Assembly: GCA_052034865.1 (NCBI GenBank)
Contig: JBPOIC010000040.1
Location: forward strand, 1 to 64,000
DNA length: 64,000 bases
Origin: JBPOIC01 sp052034865
GTDB lineage: Bacteria > UBA10199 > JADFYH01
Reading direction: 5' to 3'
The first letter of the stretch is position 1, and each line of letters opens with the position of its first letter. Of this stretch, positions 26,718-36,743 are shown in pieces. The notes below the pieces were generated by a model. That model did no database searches, was not told the origin of the DNA, and was given only the letters and a program-made list of their open reading frames with translations. The translations under genes and the position numbers were made by a program.

Positions 26718-27329
26718 TTATTCGACAACATTAAACTCAGTCCGACGGTTTTGAGCTCTACCAGATTCAGTTCCATTATCCGCAATCGGATGAGACTCAC
26801 CATAACCGATCGATTCAAGCCTTGTAGAATCCACTCCTTTTCCAACCAAATATTCTTTCACGGCATTGGCACGTTTGTCAGAAAGTTTTTGATTGTACTC
26901 ATCAGAGCCAATTGAATCGGTGTGTCCTTCGATACGAACTCTCCTAATCTGAAGGTTCGATTTGAGAACAGAAGAGACGTCATCGAGAATGGGATAAGAA
27001 TCTGACTTAATATTGGATTTATTGAAATCAAAGTGAATCTTTTGATCTATGACAACTTTCTTTGCTTTTACAACTGGGGTTGGGGCTGGAACGGCTACAT
27101 GATACCATCGGTGGCAAAGCTCCCGATTCTGACGGGATGACAAACAGGCATCGGGCTCGGGATTTTCAACCAATTCATACCAGTTTTGGCAGGTTTCACG
27201 GTTCTGCCGTGAGGCTTCACAGGCGGGTGGATTGGTTTCGGGAGGAATTCCCCCTGCCCGAGCAATTCCAGCAGGAAGAACTAAGAGTGACAACAAAAAC
27301 AAAGCTTTTACTGATTTCGACTTCAACAT
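26718..27329 (-). CDS. OmpA-family protein with two Cys-containing repeats
   Basis: A 203-residue exported protein: signal peptide about 1-25, two tandem imperfect repeats of about 28 residues (C-x2-SRQNRE-x-C-x2-WY at about 38-52 and 62-76), a short Pro/Val linker and a C-terminal OmpA domain (about 95-203; IDQKIHFDFNKSNI, RIEGHTDSIGSDEYNQKLSDKR, GYGESHPI, RAQNRRTEF) that binds peptidoglycan diaminopimelate. No N-terminal beta-barrel and no lipobox. The Cys pairs may form disulfides in the periplasm. The gene has its own terminator and is probably monocistronic. Confidence 0.88.
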   Translation of the reverse strand: MLKSKSVKALFLLSLLVLPAGIARAGGIPPETNPPACEASRQNRETCQNWYELVENPEPDACLSSRQNRELCHRWYHVAVPAPTPVVKAKKVVIDQKIHFDFNKSNIKSDSYPILDDVSSVLKSNLQIRRVRIEGHTDSIGSDEYNQKLSDKRANAVKEYLVGKGVDSTRLESIGYGESHPIADNGTESGRAQNRRTEFNVVE

Positions 27330-27503
27330 AGAGATCTCTCCTCTTGAATGATTCAGTTATTGAGAAACAGCATTAAACATCACAAGTACTTGAATTCGTT
27401 CTTTGACACCTTCCTCTACAAATAATAATGGATCGCTCCTAAGGTCAACTTCAAGCAAAAGCCCAATACCGAAAAGGCAACCAGGCAGATCTCTCAGCGA
27501 TCC

Positions 27504-28892
27504 TTATTTTGGATGCAACATGGTTTTGGGATCAAGAAGCTGATCCATTTGCTCTTCAGTAAGTAGTTTTTCTGCACGTAGTAACTCACGAATGGTTTTG
27601 TTTTCTTTGTAAGCTTTTTTGGCAAGTTGAGCAGCCTTATCATAGCCGATGACCGAATTCAGATTGGTCACCAGCATCAGACTCTTCTCTACCAATTCTT
27701 CGCAACGATCGGAGTTGGCTTCGATTCCCTGAATACATTTTTCAGCCAACATGTGGGAGCCGTTGGTCAAAAGTTCAATCGATTCGAAGAGATTTCCTGC
27801 AATCACGGGCATCATAACGTTCAGCTCAAAATTTCCATGCTGTCCTCCCAACTGAACAGCCAGGTCGTTGGCCTGAATCTGAACCGAAATCTGCATCACA
27901 GATTCAGGAATCACAGGATTAACCTTCCCCGGCATAATCGAAGAGCCAGGTTGAAGTTCAGGTAGAAGAATTTCGCCAATGCCACATCGGGGTCCGGAGG
28001 AAAGCCAGCGGATATCATTCGCAATCTTCATCAATGAAACTGCAACTGTTTTTAAGGCGCCGCTTGCAAAGACACAGGCGTCTTTTGCCGCTTGGGATTC
28101 AAAATGATTGGGGGCCTCGACAAAACTCAAACCCGTCTTTTTGGATAGGTAAGTACAAACCGTTGAAGCGAATTTTGGATGCGTATTAATTCCCGTTCCC
28201 ACCGCTGTTCCACCGATGGCAAGCTCTAAAAGACCAACAAGAGACTGCTTCAAGCGATCGATTCCATTGAAGACCTGAGCCGCATAGCCGGAAAACTCCT
28301 GCCCTAAAGTTACAGGGGTTGCATCCTGAAGATGGGTGCGACCAATCTTAATGACGTTTTCAAATTCTTTTGCTTTTTTCTGAAAAGACTCGCCTAAATG
28401 ATTCAAGGCAGGAACCAACGCTTTGGAGATCCCTAAGGCTGCGCCTAGATGAATGGCTGTGGGAATCACATCGTTGGAGGATTGTCCCATATTGACGTGA
28501 TCATTGGGATGGATTGGTTTTTTAGATCCGACGGTTCCACCAAGAGTAGGATTTGCGAGGTTGGCAATCACCTCATTGGCGTTCATATTGGTCGAAGTGC
28601 CAGATCCTGTTTGATAGATATCAAGAATGAAATGTGAATCGTGTTTTCCTTCGGAAACTTCGAGCGCCTTTTCAGCGATCGCCTGAGAAAGTCTGGAATC
28701 CAATTTTCCTAACTCAGAATTTGAAACCGCCGCGGCCCATTTGATAAGGCCCAACGCCTCGATAAAATGCCGGCCAAACCTGCGATTGGAAACCTGGAAG
28801 TTCTCTGCCGCGCGCTGAGTGGAAGCCCCATAAAGGAACTCTTGCGGAATCTGGATTTCTCCCATTGAATCGGATTCTTTACGAAAGCTCAT
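27504..28892 (-). CDS. fumC: Fumarate hydratase class II
   Basis: Interconverts fumarate and malate in the TCA cycle without an iron-sulfur cluster. The ATG at 28892 is six bases from GGAGG, whereas the ATG at 28898 abuts it, so the shorter form (462 residues) is preferred. The signature loop GSSIMPGKVNPVIPE and the TGSGTSTNMNANEVIAN and GRTHLQDATPVTLGQE segments are all present. Aspartate ammonia-lyase is a close relative, but the second-site and loop sequences read as FumC. Confidence 0.95.
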   Translation of the reverse strand: MSFRKESDSMGEIQIPQEFLYGASTQRAAENFQVSNRRFGRHFIEALGLIKWAAAVSNSELGKLDSRLSQAIAEKALEVSEGKHDSHFILDIYQTGSGTSTNMNANEVIANLANPTLGGTVGSKKPIHPNDHVNMGQSSNDVIPTAIHLGAALGISKALVPALNHLGESFQKKAKEFENVIKIGRTHLQDATPVTLGQEFSGYAAQVFNGIDRLKQSLVGLLELAIGGTAVGTGINTHPKFASTVCTYLSKKTGLSFVEAPNHFESQAAKDACVFASGALKTVAVSLMKIANDIRWLSSGPRCGIGEILLPELQPGSSIMPGKVNPVIPESVMQISVQIQANDLAVQLGGQHGNFELNVMMPVIAGNLFESIELLTNGSHMLAEKCIQGIEANSDRCEELVEKSLMLVTNLNSVIGYDKAAQLAKKAYKENKTIRELLRAEKLLTEEQMDQLLDPKTMLHPK

Positions 28893-29013
28893 AGACATCC
28901 TCCAAAATTAATAATGGAGGCGCTACTTATCTGAAAAAAAGAGAGAAAGACAAGATGAAAGACCTGATAGGATAAATGTTCTAAAGGTCGAAGATAATGA
29001 CACCTTTATCACT

Positions 29014-30000
29014 TTATTGTTCGGTAAGAGAGAGCTCAGCAATAATTACACCATTTGCCAAAATGTCGAGTACAGAGTCAGAGGGGAGCTTCCCACCTAA
29101 AAGCACAGTCATTTTGCCTGTCGAATCCAGAGGAGATCCCGCAAATGTAAGACTCACGTTTCCTTGAGTGACAGTAAGCTCATCGGTGGTAATTTTCATA
29201 TCCTGGACTTTTATAATGCCTGCGACTGTCAGATTAATAGAATCGATCATTATCGCTCCATTACTAAATGTCCCCTCATAGGTTCCACTATCGAGCACTG
29301 CAGGAACATTTCCGAATCCCGGAGCAGGAATCATTATTGTAGGAAAACCACTCTTTGTAATCGTCGCCTTCGTACCATCGACTGTAATAATTAAAGGATC
29401 AGAAATATCCGTAAGTGGGCTTGCTGGAGAACTATCTTGATTTTGACCATCTTTGATATGAAGTTGGACTTGATTCACTGTAAAGGTTCGCGTCGTACCT
29501 GCAGGACCCTGACCACAATTTGGCAAAGAGGTTTCTGCCTTTCCAGTGAGCTTAATCTGCATAATTCCAAGCTTCGGGCCGTTAAGAAAGACATCTAGAA
29601 AGGCCACATGATCCTCACCTGTCTTGGTTTTTGTTTTTGGATCGTAAGTAACCTGAATATCCATAATCCCACCCGCAGGAATAATGACATTTTCTACACT
29701 TCCATTAGCGCTTGGAATGAATTCGGTACCCGCTATCGTTACTTTATCGATAGAATAATAATTGTCGTTGTCAGGACCAAACTGATTCGTCCCCAGCTCA
29801 AAATTGATGGCCTGAATTTTTTGAGGTTCCTGTGTATTGGTATTGCGTATTTCTAGGATAGTAGATTTTGGTTGGCAGGCTTCTGTGGTAATAGACACAT
29901 CTTTTACGATTCCCGAGCCTTGCTCTCCTCCCCCTCCGCAACCCGCCAAGGGAAGCACCAACACGAGGAAAGCAATTAGGAATTGTCTTAAAACTCTCAT
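29014..30000 (-). CDS. Hypothetical lipoprotein
   Basis: A 328-residue lipoprotein: type II signal peptide with lipobox LAGC (C21), then a Gly-rich linker and two beta-rich regions, about 35-150 (IQAINFELGTNQFGPDND, AGGIMDIQVTYDPKTKTKTG; resembles ASH/HYDIN-type Ig-like domains) and about 165-328. The family was not recognised beyond that. The region upstream holds a GGAGAA Shine-Dalgarno. The gene follows korB on the same strand after about 115 bases. Confidence 0.7.
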   Translation of the reverse strand: MRVLRQFLIAFLVLVLPLAGCGGGGEQGSGIVKDVSITTEACQPKSTILEIRNTNTQEPQKIQAINFELGTNQFGPDNDNYYSIDKVTIAGTEFIPSANGSVENVIIPAGGIMDIQVTYDPKTKTKTGEDHVAFLDVFLNGPKLGIMQIKLTGKAETSLPNCGQGPAGTTRTFTVNQVQLHIKDGQNQDSSPASPLTDISDPLIITVDGTKATITKSGFPTIMIPAPGFGNVPAVLDSGTYEGTFSNGAIMIDSINLTVAGIIKVQDMKITTDELTVTQGNVSLTFAGSPLDSTGKMTVLLGGKLPSDSVLDILANGVIIAELSLTEQ

Positions 30001-30116
30001 CGTTTTTCTCCTTTAGGATTGAGAGAATTAGGGATCCTCTCACTCTCATTATCGGATAAATAAACGATGAGTTGTCCAAAATAAACAAGATTTTCAATGA
30101 CTTGTAGCGCGTCGCG

Positions 30117-31133
30117 TCAGCGGACTTCCCAAACATCTCCCGAATGAAGAAGTTTATGTAGATCTCCTTTTCCTCTTTTTTGAACCGATTCTGTCATCTG
30201 ATTCTCCAGCAAATCTTCATAGGTCGGTTTTTGAACAGCTCTGAACACCCCTAAAGGAACCGGAAATTGAGGAAGATCCATTCTGGAAAGGAAAGTCGCA
30301 TAGGTGGGATCTTCAAGGTGGGTCTGGTGGATGACCAAATCAGGGGGAGGGTTTGTCGGATCAAACTCTACCACCTCAAACCCTAAGCCCTTCAAACGGA
30401 TGCCTTTATTTTTATCTTTTCCAAAAACCAGGGGCTTGCCATCGACAAGTTTAAGCGATTGTTCTTCACGCGATTCCTTCGCACTGACAGACTCAAAGGC
30501 ATTGTCATTGAAAATGACACAGTTCTGAAAAATTTCAACAAAGGCCGTACCCTTGTGACGAGCCGCTGCTTCAAAAACTTCTCCCATGTGTTTCACATCG
30601 GTATCTACGGTACGTGCGACAAAAGTCGCTTCAACCCCTAAGGCCAAACTGAGTGGATGCAAAGGATAGTCAATGACTCCCTGGGGAGAAGATTTTGTCT
30701 TCTTACCGATCTCGGAGGTGGGGCTGTATTGCCCTTTGGTCAGGCCATAAATCCGGTTGTTAAAAAGAAGGATCTTAAGATCCACATTTCGACGTAAGGC
30801 ATGAATGAGATGATTGCCACCAATGCTCAGCCCGTCTCCATCCCCTGTCACCACCCAAACTGAAAGTTCGGGGCGATGGGATTTCAGGCCGGTCGCGATC
30901 GCGGGGGCACGACCGTGAATGGTGTGAAATCCAAAAGTCTGCATGTAGTAGGGAAAACGGCTGGAGCACCCAATCCCGGAAACAAACACAAAATTTTCGC
31001 GAGGTATTCCCAGCTTGGGAAGAACGTTTTGCATCGGAGCCAGAATGGCATAGTCGCCACACCCCGGACACCAACGCACATCCTGATCACTGATAAAATC
31101 TTTTCGGGTTTGATTTAAAACGGCTTGTGACAT
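30117..31133 (-). CDS. korB: 2-oxoacid:ferredoxin oxidoreductase, beta subunit
   Basis: The thiamine diphosphate-binding subunit. 338 residues with the Cys-containing entry motif WCPGCGDYAIL, SGIGCSSRFP, and the TPP motif GDGDGLSIGGNHLIHALRRN (about 93-112) followed by NNRIYGLTKGQYSPTS. With the alpha subunit it oxidises a 2-oxoacid, most probably 2-oxoglutarate, to acyl-CoA with reduction of ferredoxin. The substrate is inferred from family resemblance to KorAB; no delta (ferredoxin) subunit is nearby, as expected for two-subunit enzymes. Confidence 0.93.
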   Translation of the reverse strand: MSQAVLNQTRKDFISDQDVRWCPGCGDYAILAPMQNVLPKLGIPRENFVFVSGIGCSSRFPYYMQTFGFHTIHGRAPAIATGLKSHRPELSVWVVTGDGDGLSIGGNHLIHALRRNVDLKILLFNNRIYGLTKGQYSPTSEIGKKTKSSPQGVIDYPLHPLSLALGVEATFVARTVDTDVKHMGEVFEAAARHKGTAFVEIFQNCVIFNDNAFESVSAKESREEQSLKLVDGKPLVFGKDKNKGIRLKGLGFEVVEFDPTNPPPDLVIHQTHLEDPTYATFLSRMDLPQFPVPLGVFRAVQKPTYEDLLENQMTESVQKRGKGDLHKLLHSGDVWEVR

Positions 31134-31228
31134 TTTTCACCTCATTGTTACAAAACTGAAACACTTCGTTCGATGGAAACAGAAAACACAAAACTTAAAA
31201 GAGCACTGGCTGAAAGATTTGAAGTTTT

Positions 31229-33094
31229 TTATTCAGCAAGGATCTGACGAATCGCCATCACGATTTCCTGAATCTTGAAAGGTTTTCCCTGCACCTTTGT
31301 TAGGGATTTGGCATCGACCAGATACCTGGACCGAATAAGAAATGCCAACTGCCCGAGATTGAGCTCAGGAATGAGAACCTTCTTAAAGCCTTTCAATACA
31401 GATCCCAGATTTTCAGGAAAAGGATTGAGATAGCGCAGGTGGGCACTACTCACCGAAAATCCTTCGTTCTGCATTTTTTCGGTTGCTGAAGTAATCGCCC
31501 CGTAAGTGCCCCCCCACCCGAGTACCAGCAAATCTCCTTCGGGTTTTCCAAAGACTTCAATGTCTGGAATATCCTGGGCGATGCCTGCAATTTTGGCCGC
31601 GCGCAAACGAATCATTTTATCGTGGTTAAAAGGATCGTAGCTGACATTGCCGGTGACGTTTTCTTTCTCTAAACCCCCGATTCGATGTTCCAAACCAGGT
31701 GTTCCCGGAATAGCCCAAGGTCTGGAAAGTGTTTTTTCATCGCGTTCATAAGGAAGAAATTTCCTGTCGGTTTTTTGAGGGTGCTGAATCGGAATTGGAG
31801 GAAGACTATCCACCGAAGGAATCAACCAGGGCTCACTCCCATTGGCGATGTAGCCATCCGAAAGGAAAAGAACCGGAGTCATATATTTGATTGCCAATCG
31901 AACGGACTCAACAGCCATCTTAAAACATTCGGAAGGAGTCGCAGGCGCAAAAATGGGAATTGGACTTTCTCCATTGCGACCAAACATTGCCTGTAACAAA
32001 TCGGCCTGCTCGGTTTTGGTTGGAAGCCCTGTACTCGGCCCTCCCCGCTGAACATCGACAATAACAACTGGAAGCTCCGCCATAATCGCCAGATTGATCG
32101 CCTCACTTTTTAAGGCCAAACCAGGACCACTAGTGCCCGTCACCGCAACACAACCTCCAAAAGCACCACCGATCGCTGCTCCCATTGCTGCGATTTCGTC
32201 TTCGAGCTGAAGGGTTTTGATTCCAAAATTCTTGTAATGAGAAAGCTCATGCAGGATGTCGGAAGCAGGCGTAATAGGGTAGCTGCAATACAGGAGAGTT
32301 TTTTGAGCCAGCTGACCTGCGGCAATTAATCCAAGCGCGGTGGCCTGATTTCCCATGATATTGCGATAAGTCCCAGGCTTTAATTTCGCACTTGCAACTT
32401 TGTAGTGAACCGAAATGATCTCAGCTGTTTCAGCGTAGTGGAAACCCGCCTTGAGTGCGATTTCATTCGCTTTGGCCACCTCAGGTTCTTTTTTGAATTT
32501 GTCATGGATGGACTGAAGCGTGACATCCATCGGACGGTCATACATCCAGTACATCATGCCAAGGGCAAAAAAATTCTTGCATCGATCTTTCTCTTTTGTG
32601 GTGAGCTGAAGATCTTTCAGGGCATTTTGATTGAGGGTGGAAATAGGAATCTGAAAGACACGATAATTTTTTAAAGAACCATCCGTCAAAGGATTGCTCG
32701 TGTACTTCGCCCGCTCAAGATTACGATCGATAAAGGCATCCAGATTAATCAGGATCATGCTCCCCGCCGGCATATCGGCGAGATTTGCCTTGAGCGCCGC
32801 CGGATTCATCGCCACCAAAACATTAGGCTCATCTCCAGGAGTACGAATGTCTCGATTTGCAAAATTGATTTGATAGGAGCTCACGCCTGCCAGAGAGCCC
32901 GCAGGTGCACGGATTTCGGCAGGGAAATCCGGAAGAGTACTCAAGTCGTTTCCTACCACTGCGGTAGTATTAGTGAACTGAACTCCGGTAATCTGCATTC
33001 CATCTCCGGAATCTCCGGCAAACCGGACAACAACACTCTCGCATTCTTCTTGGATTCTATTTGGAATTATTTTGGGGTCTAGGGCATCCATCAT
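31229..33094 (-). CDS. korA: 2-oxoacid:ferredoxin oxidoreductase, alpha subunit (gamma-alpha fusion)
   Basis: A 621-residue fusion of the gamma domain (about 1-190; VVRFAGDSGDGMQITGVQFT) and the alpha pyrimidine-binding domain (about 215-615; GNQATALGLIAAGQLAQKTL, YPITPASDILHELS, EDEIAAMGAAIGGAFGG, GTSGPGLALKSEA). This fused layout with a separate beta subunit is typical of two-subunit KorAB. The genes lie 95 bases apart and read in order alpha then beta. It would feed low-potential electrons to ferredoxin and, with fumarase and glutamate dehydrogenase nearby, link to 2-oxoglutarate metabolism. Confidence 0.94.
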   Translation of the reverse strand: MMDALDPKIIPNRIQEECESVVVRFAGDSGDGMQITGVQFTNTTAVVGNDLSTLPDFPAEIRAPAGSLAGVSSYQINFANRDIRTPGDEPNVLVAMNPAALKANLADMPAGSMILINLDAFIDRNLERAKYTSNPLTDGSLKNYRVFQIPISTLNQNALKDLQLTTKEKDRCKNFFALGMMYWMYDRPMDVTLQSIHDKFKKEPEVAKANEIALKAGFHYAETAEIISVHYKVASAKLKPGTYRNIMGNQATALGLIAAGQLAQKTLLYCSYPITPASDILHELSHYKNFGIKTLQLEDEIAAMGAAIGGAFGGCVAVTGTSGPGLALKSEAINLAIMAELPVVIVDVQRGGPSTGLPTKTEQADLLQAMFGRNGESPIPIFAPATPSECFKMAVESVRLAIKYMTPVLFLSDGYIANGSEPWLIPSVDSLPPIPIQHPQKTDRKFLPYERDEKTLSRPWAIPGTPGLEHRIGGLEKENVTGNVSYDPFNHDKMIRLRAAKIAGIAQDIPDIEVFGKPEGDLLVLGWGGTYGAITSATEKMQNEGFSVSSAHLRYLNPFPENLGSVLKGFKKVLIPELNLGQLAFLIRSRYLVDAKSLTKVQGKPFKIQEIVMAIRQILAE

Positions 33095-33157
33095 CTTTTA
33101 TACTCCTTCAATAATCGAAAATTCTTTTACAATAATCTGTTATCCACCGAATGCATA

Positions 33158-33871
33158 TCACGGTGTGGGAGATGATTCAGATAAAGGCTGGGACTCGGTT
33201 TCCAGAGCCTCTTTCATCAAGGGTTCAGGAACTTCTTTTAGCATCTTTGCCATTTCCTGAATCGCAGGACGGGCTTTCGAAGAATTCGAGACAAGCCCCT
33301 CCAGCTCACGGTTCATTTCTTCATCTTTACCAAGATAGCGATAAACCTGAGCCAATCGCAGATGACTCCAGTCACGAAAGATATTATTGGAATCTCCACT
33401 CGCCCGCTGATACAGATCCAGAGCACTTTCCCACTTCATCTGATTTTCCAGACAAGTTCCCGTTTTTAGATAAACCAGCGACCTTAAAATCTCATTTTCT
33501 CCATAACCTACATACGAGTTGAGGTCCTTGATCACCTCATTACAGTCTTCCTGCTGGTTTGCCATTTGCAAGGTCACCCACATTCCTAAAGGAGAATATG
33601 GGTTCACCTTTCGGATATCAGCCAGCACTTTAATCTGTTCGTCTTTTCCCTTTTTAGAGGCTTCATAAATTTTTTGAGAGGTGCTTTCGGCACTCCGAAT
33701 ATGAAATTCTCTCCAAAAAATAATCCCTAAAATCACAAACAGAAAGATGCCACCTACGGCAAGATAGGCCGGACCGCGGAGGTAAATGCGATGATAGAGG
33801 TGATCAAAAAAGGAAATGAATTCGTCCGGACCTTTGGCTTTTTTTTGGGGAAGTTGTTTGTAGGTTGCCAT
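33158..33871 (-). CDS. YfgM-like membrane-anchored TPR protein
   Basis: A 237-residue protein with a cytoplasmic N-terminus, one transmembrane helix (about 36-54; AVGGIFLFVILGIIFW) and periplasmic helical repeats with TPR character (for example SALDLYQRASGDSNNIFRDWSHLRLAQVYRYLG at about 150-180). The layout matches YfgM, an accessory subunit of the SecYEG translocon, and related tetratricopeptide proteins. A Ser/Pro-rich tail follows. Assignment is by architecture, not by a catalytic motif. It lies about 60 bases upstream of korA. Confidence 0.65.
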   Translation of the reverse strand: MATYKQLPQKKAKGPDEFISFFDHLYHRIYLRGPAYLAVGGIFLFVILGIIFWREFHIRSAESTSQKIYEASKKGKDEQIKVLADIRKVNPYSPLGMWVTLQMANQQEDCNEVIKDLNSYVGYGENEILRSLVYLKTGTCLENQMKWESALDLYQRASGDSNNIFRDWSHLRLAQVYRYLGKDEEMNRELEGLVSNSSKARPAIQEMAKMLKEVPEPLMKEALETESQPLSESSPTP

Positions 33872-34064
33872 AATTTTAAGTATTTGAATTTTTGTTTACC
33901 GATATACAATCTGATTTTCGAAAAACACTTCAGATCACACAAGCAGTGATTGGCCAAATAAATAGATTCTCTTTCTCAGGCTTATGGGGAATCAAGCTTC
34001 TCCCCTTCTTCAACCTGAAGAATTTTCATCATCCTTTTTGTTTTTCAAACTTTGTGACGAAGTA

Positions 34065-35342
34065 TTAGCGGATTTCATCCAGACGAAAAACCTTTTGAAG
34101 AATCTCACTTAAACCTGGGGATTGTTCGGTCAATTCCTTCTGCTCGGTTTTTAAAGCGAGTAAAGGATCATGCAAGATTTTATTGATGATCGCCTGAGTA
34201 CAGGCTTCGACTATTGTTTTATCTGCTGCCGAAAGCTCTTTCAAGCGACCAAACGCTTTTTCCAACTCCTGCCGACGGATACGATCGAATTTGCCTGCCA
34301 GCAACTGAATCGTGGGGGTTAAGGCCAAAGCCTTCAGCTTCTCGCTAAAGTCCTGAACCTCATGCGTAATCAGAATTTCCGCTTTTTGCGCCTCACTCTT
34401 TCTTTCTTTGAGATTGGACTCAACAATGGCCTGCAGATCATCCAGATCATAAAGATAGACATTCGGGATAGAGTTGACCTCGGGATCTACATTACGAGGC
34501 ACCGCAATATCAATAATAAATAAAGGACGATTCTTTCTAAGCTGCATCGCCTCGCGAATATGTTCTGTTCTCAAAAGATAGGTTTCAGAACCGGTAGAGG
34601 TAATCACGACATCGACTTTAGGAAGAGAAAGGACAAAGTCACTAAAATGGATAACCTGCCCCTCACAGGACTTGGCAATAGACTGAGCCCGTTCATAACT
34701 TCGGTTGGTTACCCAAATCTCGGGACTTCCCTGCGCCTTAAGATGAGTCGCCGCCAATTCGCCCATTTTACCAGCTCCTACCAAAAGAGCTCTTCGACCC
34801 AGCAAATCCCCAAAAATTTTTTTAGCGAGCAATACTGCTACATAGCTCACGCTCACAGGCTTTGAAGCAATCTCTGTTTCAGTCCGCACCCGCTTGGCCA
34901 CGTAAAATACCCGGTTGAAATAGCGATTCAGATAACTGCCAATCGTGCCTGCTTCGGTTGCCATCCGAAAAGCTTCTTTAATCTGACCTAAAATTTGAGA
35001 TTCTCCCAAAACCATCGAATCGAGCCCAGATGCCACTCGAAAACCATGGGTTAAACTGTCTTCATGATCGAAAACATAATAGTGAGGTTCCAAAAGGAAA
35101 GGATCGATACCGTGAAAGTCGGCAAAGAATTCTTTGATATCATGAACAGTTTTGGAGGGATTTTCTGTAACAGTATAAATCTCAACCCGATTGCAAGTCG
35201 ATAGGATCAGGCACTCCTCTATACTGGAAAGACTTTGGATCTCGGGAAGGGCCTGCATCACGCGCGGCTCGGAAAATCCGATTTTTTCCCGGATTTCTAT
35301 GGGAGTTGTTTTATAACTCACCCCAATCGTTAGAAAACTCAT
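34065..35342 (-). CDS. hemA: Glutamyl-tRNA reductase
   Basis: First step of C5-pathway heme synthesis: glutamyl-tRNA to glutamate-1-semialdehyde. 425 residues with the catalytic cysteine in ILSTCNRVEIY (C50), the SGLDSMVLGESQILGQ region, the nucleotide-binding fold RALLVGAGKMGELAA and a C-terminal dimerisation helix. Length is typical. The start overlaps the preceding gene's stop by 4 bases, so it is coupled to the cytochrome assembly gene. Confidence 0.96.
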   Translation of the reverse strand: MSFLTIGVSYKTTPIEIREKIGFSEPRVMQALPEIQSLSSIEECLILSTCNRVEIYTVTENPSKTVHDIKEFFADFHGIDPFLLEPHYYVFDHEDSLTHGFRVASGLDSMVLGESQILGQIKEAFRMATEAGTIGSYLNRYFNRVFYVAKRVRTETEIASKPVSVSYVAVLLAKKIFGDLLGRRALLVGAGKMGELAATHLKAQGSPEIWVTNRSYERAQSIAKSCEGQVIHFSDFVLSLPKVDVVITSTGSETYLLRTEHIREAMQLRKNRPLFIIDIAVPRNVDPEVNSIPNVYLYDLDDLQAIVESNLKERKSEAQKAEILITHEVQDFSEKLKALALTPTIQLLAGKFDRIRRQELEKAFGRLKELSAADKTIVEACTQAIINKILHDPLLALKTEQKELTEQSPGLSEILQKVFRLDEIR

Positions 35343-36139
35343 ACGTGCCTTACCTCAAGGAAGGTAAAGAGGATGACCAAGAATCCTGTCAAAGAGAGTA
35401 AAATCGCTCTTCTTCCTCTCCATCCGGAAGAAAACCGTACTTGAAAGAAACAGGCATAAACCAACCAGGCAATAATGGACCACAACTGACGTGGATCGCT
35501 GAAAAAATAGACCCCTCGAACCGATTTCGCCCAGGCAGATCCGGTGATTATCACCAAGGTAAGAAGCCCCAAACCTACTGACAGGGCCTTGTAATGGAGT
35601 TGATCCAATAACTCCAGGGCAGGTAGCCTATTAAAAAAAGAGCCAATGCGTTTGGATTTGAGTTGAAATTCCTGGAAGAGAAAAAGCAATCCCATGATGA
35701 AGCTCAGGCAAAAGACTGAGAAGGATAAAAATCCAAATACAATATGAATGGAAGCCCAGGGCGAAAGCATGATTTCAAGATCACGGGCTTCCCCAACGTA
35801 AATTTCAGTGCTGAAATGAGCTAAAACAAACAGGATAAGAATGGCTGCCAAAAAAATTGATCCCACCGCCTCCAGTAAATAGCGCAAGCGCATCACAAGA
35901 AAAATACCGGAGAGAATCCAGGCACTAAAAAGATAAGAGTCAGCGGACTTGATTAAAAAAGGGTATCCTGTATGCATCACATAAATAACTCCTCCCAGAG
36001 TTTGGATGACAAAACCCAGTAATGCAAACCTCTGCCCCAACAAAGGCATGATTTTTTTCTGGAAGATCCACTGAAACAAATAACAAAGCGTCGCCAAAGC
36101 GTACGCAAAAAAACTGATTTTAAAAAGGATTGAACCCAT
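35339..36139 (-). CDS. Cytochrome c assembly protein CcsA/HemX-like
   Basis: A 266-residue polytopic protein with about eight hydrophobic segments, resembling the heme-handling CcsA/HemX family; SPWASIHIVFGFLSFSVFCLSF and a tryptophan-containing PRQLWSIIAWLVYACFFQVR are consistent with the family's heme-binding WWD-type region, although the canonical WGxxWxWD is degenerate here. The same gene order, hemX-hemA, occurs in many bacteria, where HemX influences glutamyl-tRNA reductase. It overlaps hemA by 4 bases and the upstream siroheme gene by 20. Confidence 0.78.
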   Translation of the reverse strand: MGSILFKISFFAYALATLCYLFQWIFQKKIMPLLGQRFALLGFVIQTLGGVIYVMHTGYPFLIKSADSYLFSAWILSGIFLVMRLRYLLEAVGSIFLAAILILFVLAHFSTEIYVGEARDLEIMLSPWASIHIVFGFLSFSVFCLSFIMGLLFLFQEFQLKSKRIGSFFNRLPALELLDQLHYKALSVGLGLLTLVIITGSAWAKSVRGVYFFSDPRQLWSIIAWLVYACFFQVRFSSGWRGRRAILLSLTGFLVILFTFLEVRHV

Positions 36140-36743
36140 AGAATGTGTTTTCGAAGAAGGATGCGTCTTTTTGCCGAATCGCCTTAAGGATCAAGTCCCA
36201 GTGAGCATTGATTGTTCCTGTCAGCTCCGACTTTCTGCCATTCTCGTGGAAAAAACCACGCAGGTGGGCAAGAACCTCAAGAACCTCCGCATATTCTGGA
36301 CCAATTACTTCTTCCAGTTGCTGTCGAATTTTTTTGGCTAAAAAAGGAGCTTTTCCAGCAGTTGAAATGCTGATCTGCAAATCTCCCCGATTGATCTGGG
36401 CTGGAATAATAAAATCACACTCTTCTGGCTGGTCCACTGCATTAAACCAGATTTTCAAATGCTGACAAATTGCATGGAGCCTTGCATTTTCACTCAAATC
36501 CAACGCTGCACCAAACACCAAAGCAGCTTGTTCAAAATCGCTATCCTGATAAGACCTAAAATGGAGAAAAAGCGAAGATGTTTTAGCAAGTATTTTCAGC
36601 TCATCTTCAACCTGAGGAGCAATCACATGAACCCGTGCCCCAGTGGCAAGAACGGCTTTTGCCTTTTGCAAGGCCATTTCCCCTCCCCCGACGATGACAA
36701 CTTTTTTGCCTGTTAAGTTCAGACAGACTGGATAATACTTCAT
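36120..36743 (-). CDS. Precorrin-2 dehydrogenase / sirohydrochlorin ferrochelatase
   Basis: A 207-residue Met8p/CysG-B-like protein: NAD-dependent oxidation of precorrin-2 and, in bifunctional members, iron insertion to form siroheme. The Rossmann motif KVVIVGGGEMALQKAK is at 14-29, the conserved VIAPQ at about 41, NAVDQPEECDFIIPAQINRGDLQISISTAGKAPFLAKKIRQQLE follows and contains the active Asp and the helix signature. It lacks the methyltransferase domain of full CysG. First gene of the run with ccsA/hemX and hemA. Confidence 0.9.
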   Translation of the reverse strand: MKYYPVCLNLTGKKVVIVGGGEMALQKAKAVLATGARVHVIAPQVEDELKILAKTSSLFLHFRSYQDSDFEQAALVFGAALDLSENARLHAICQHLKIWFNAVDQPEECDFIIPAQINRGDLQISISTAGKAPFLAKKIRQQLEEVIGPEYAEVLEVLAHLRGFFHENGRKSELTGTINAHWDLILKAIRQKDASFFENTFYGFNPF

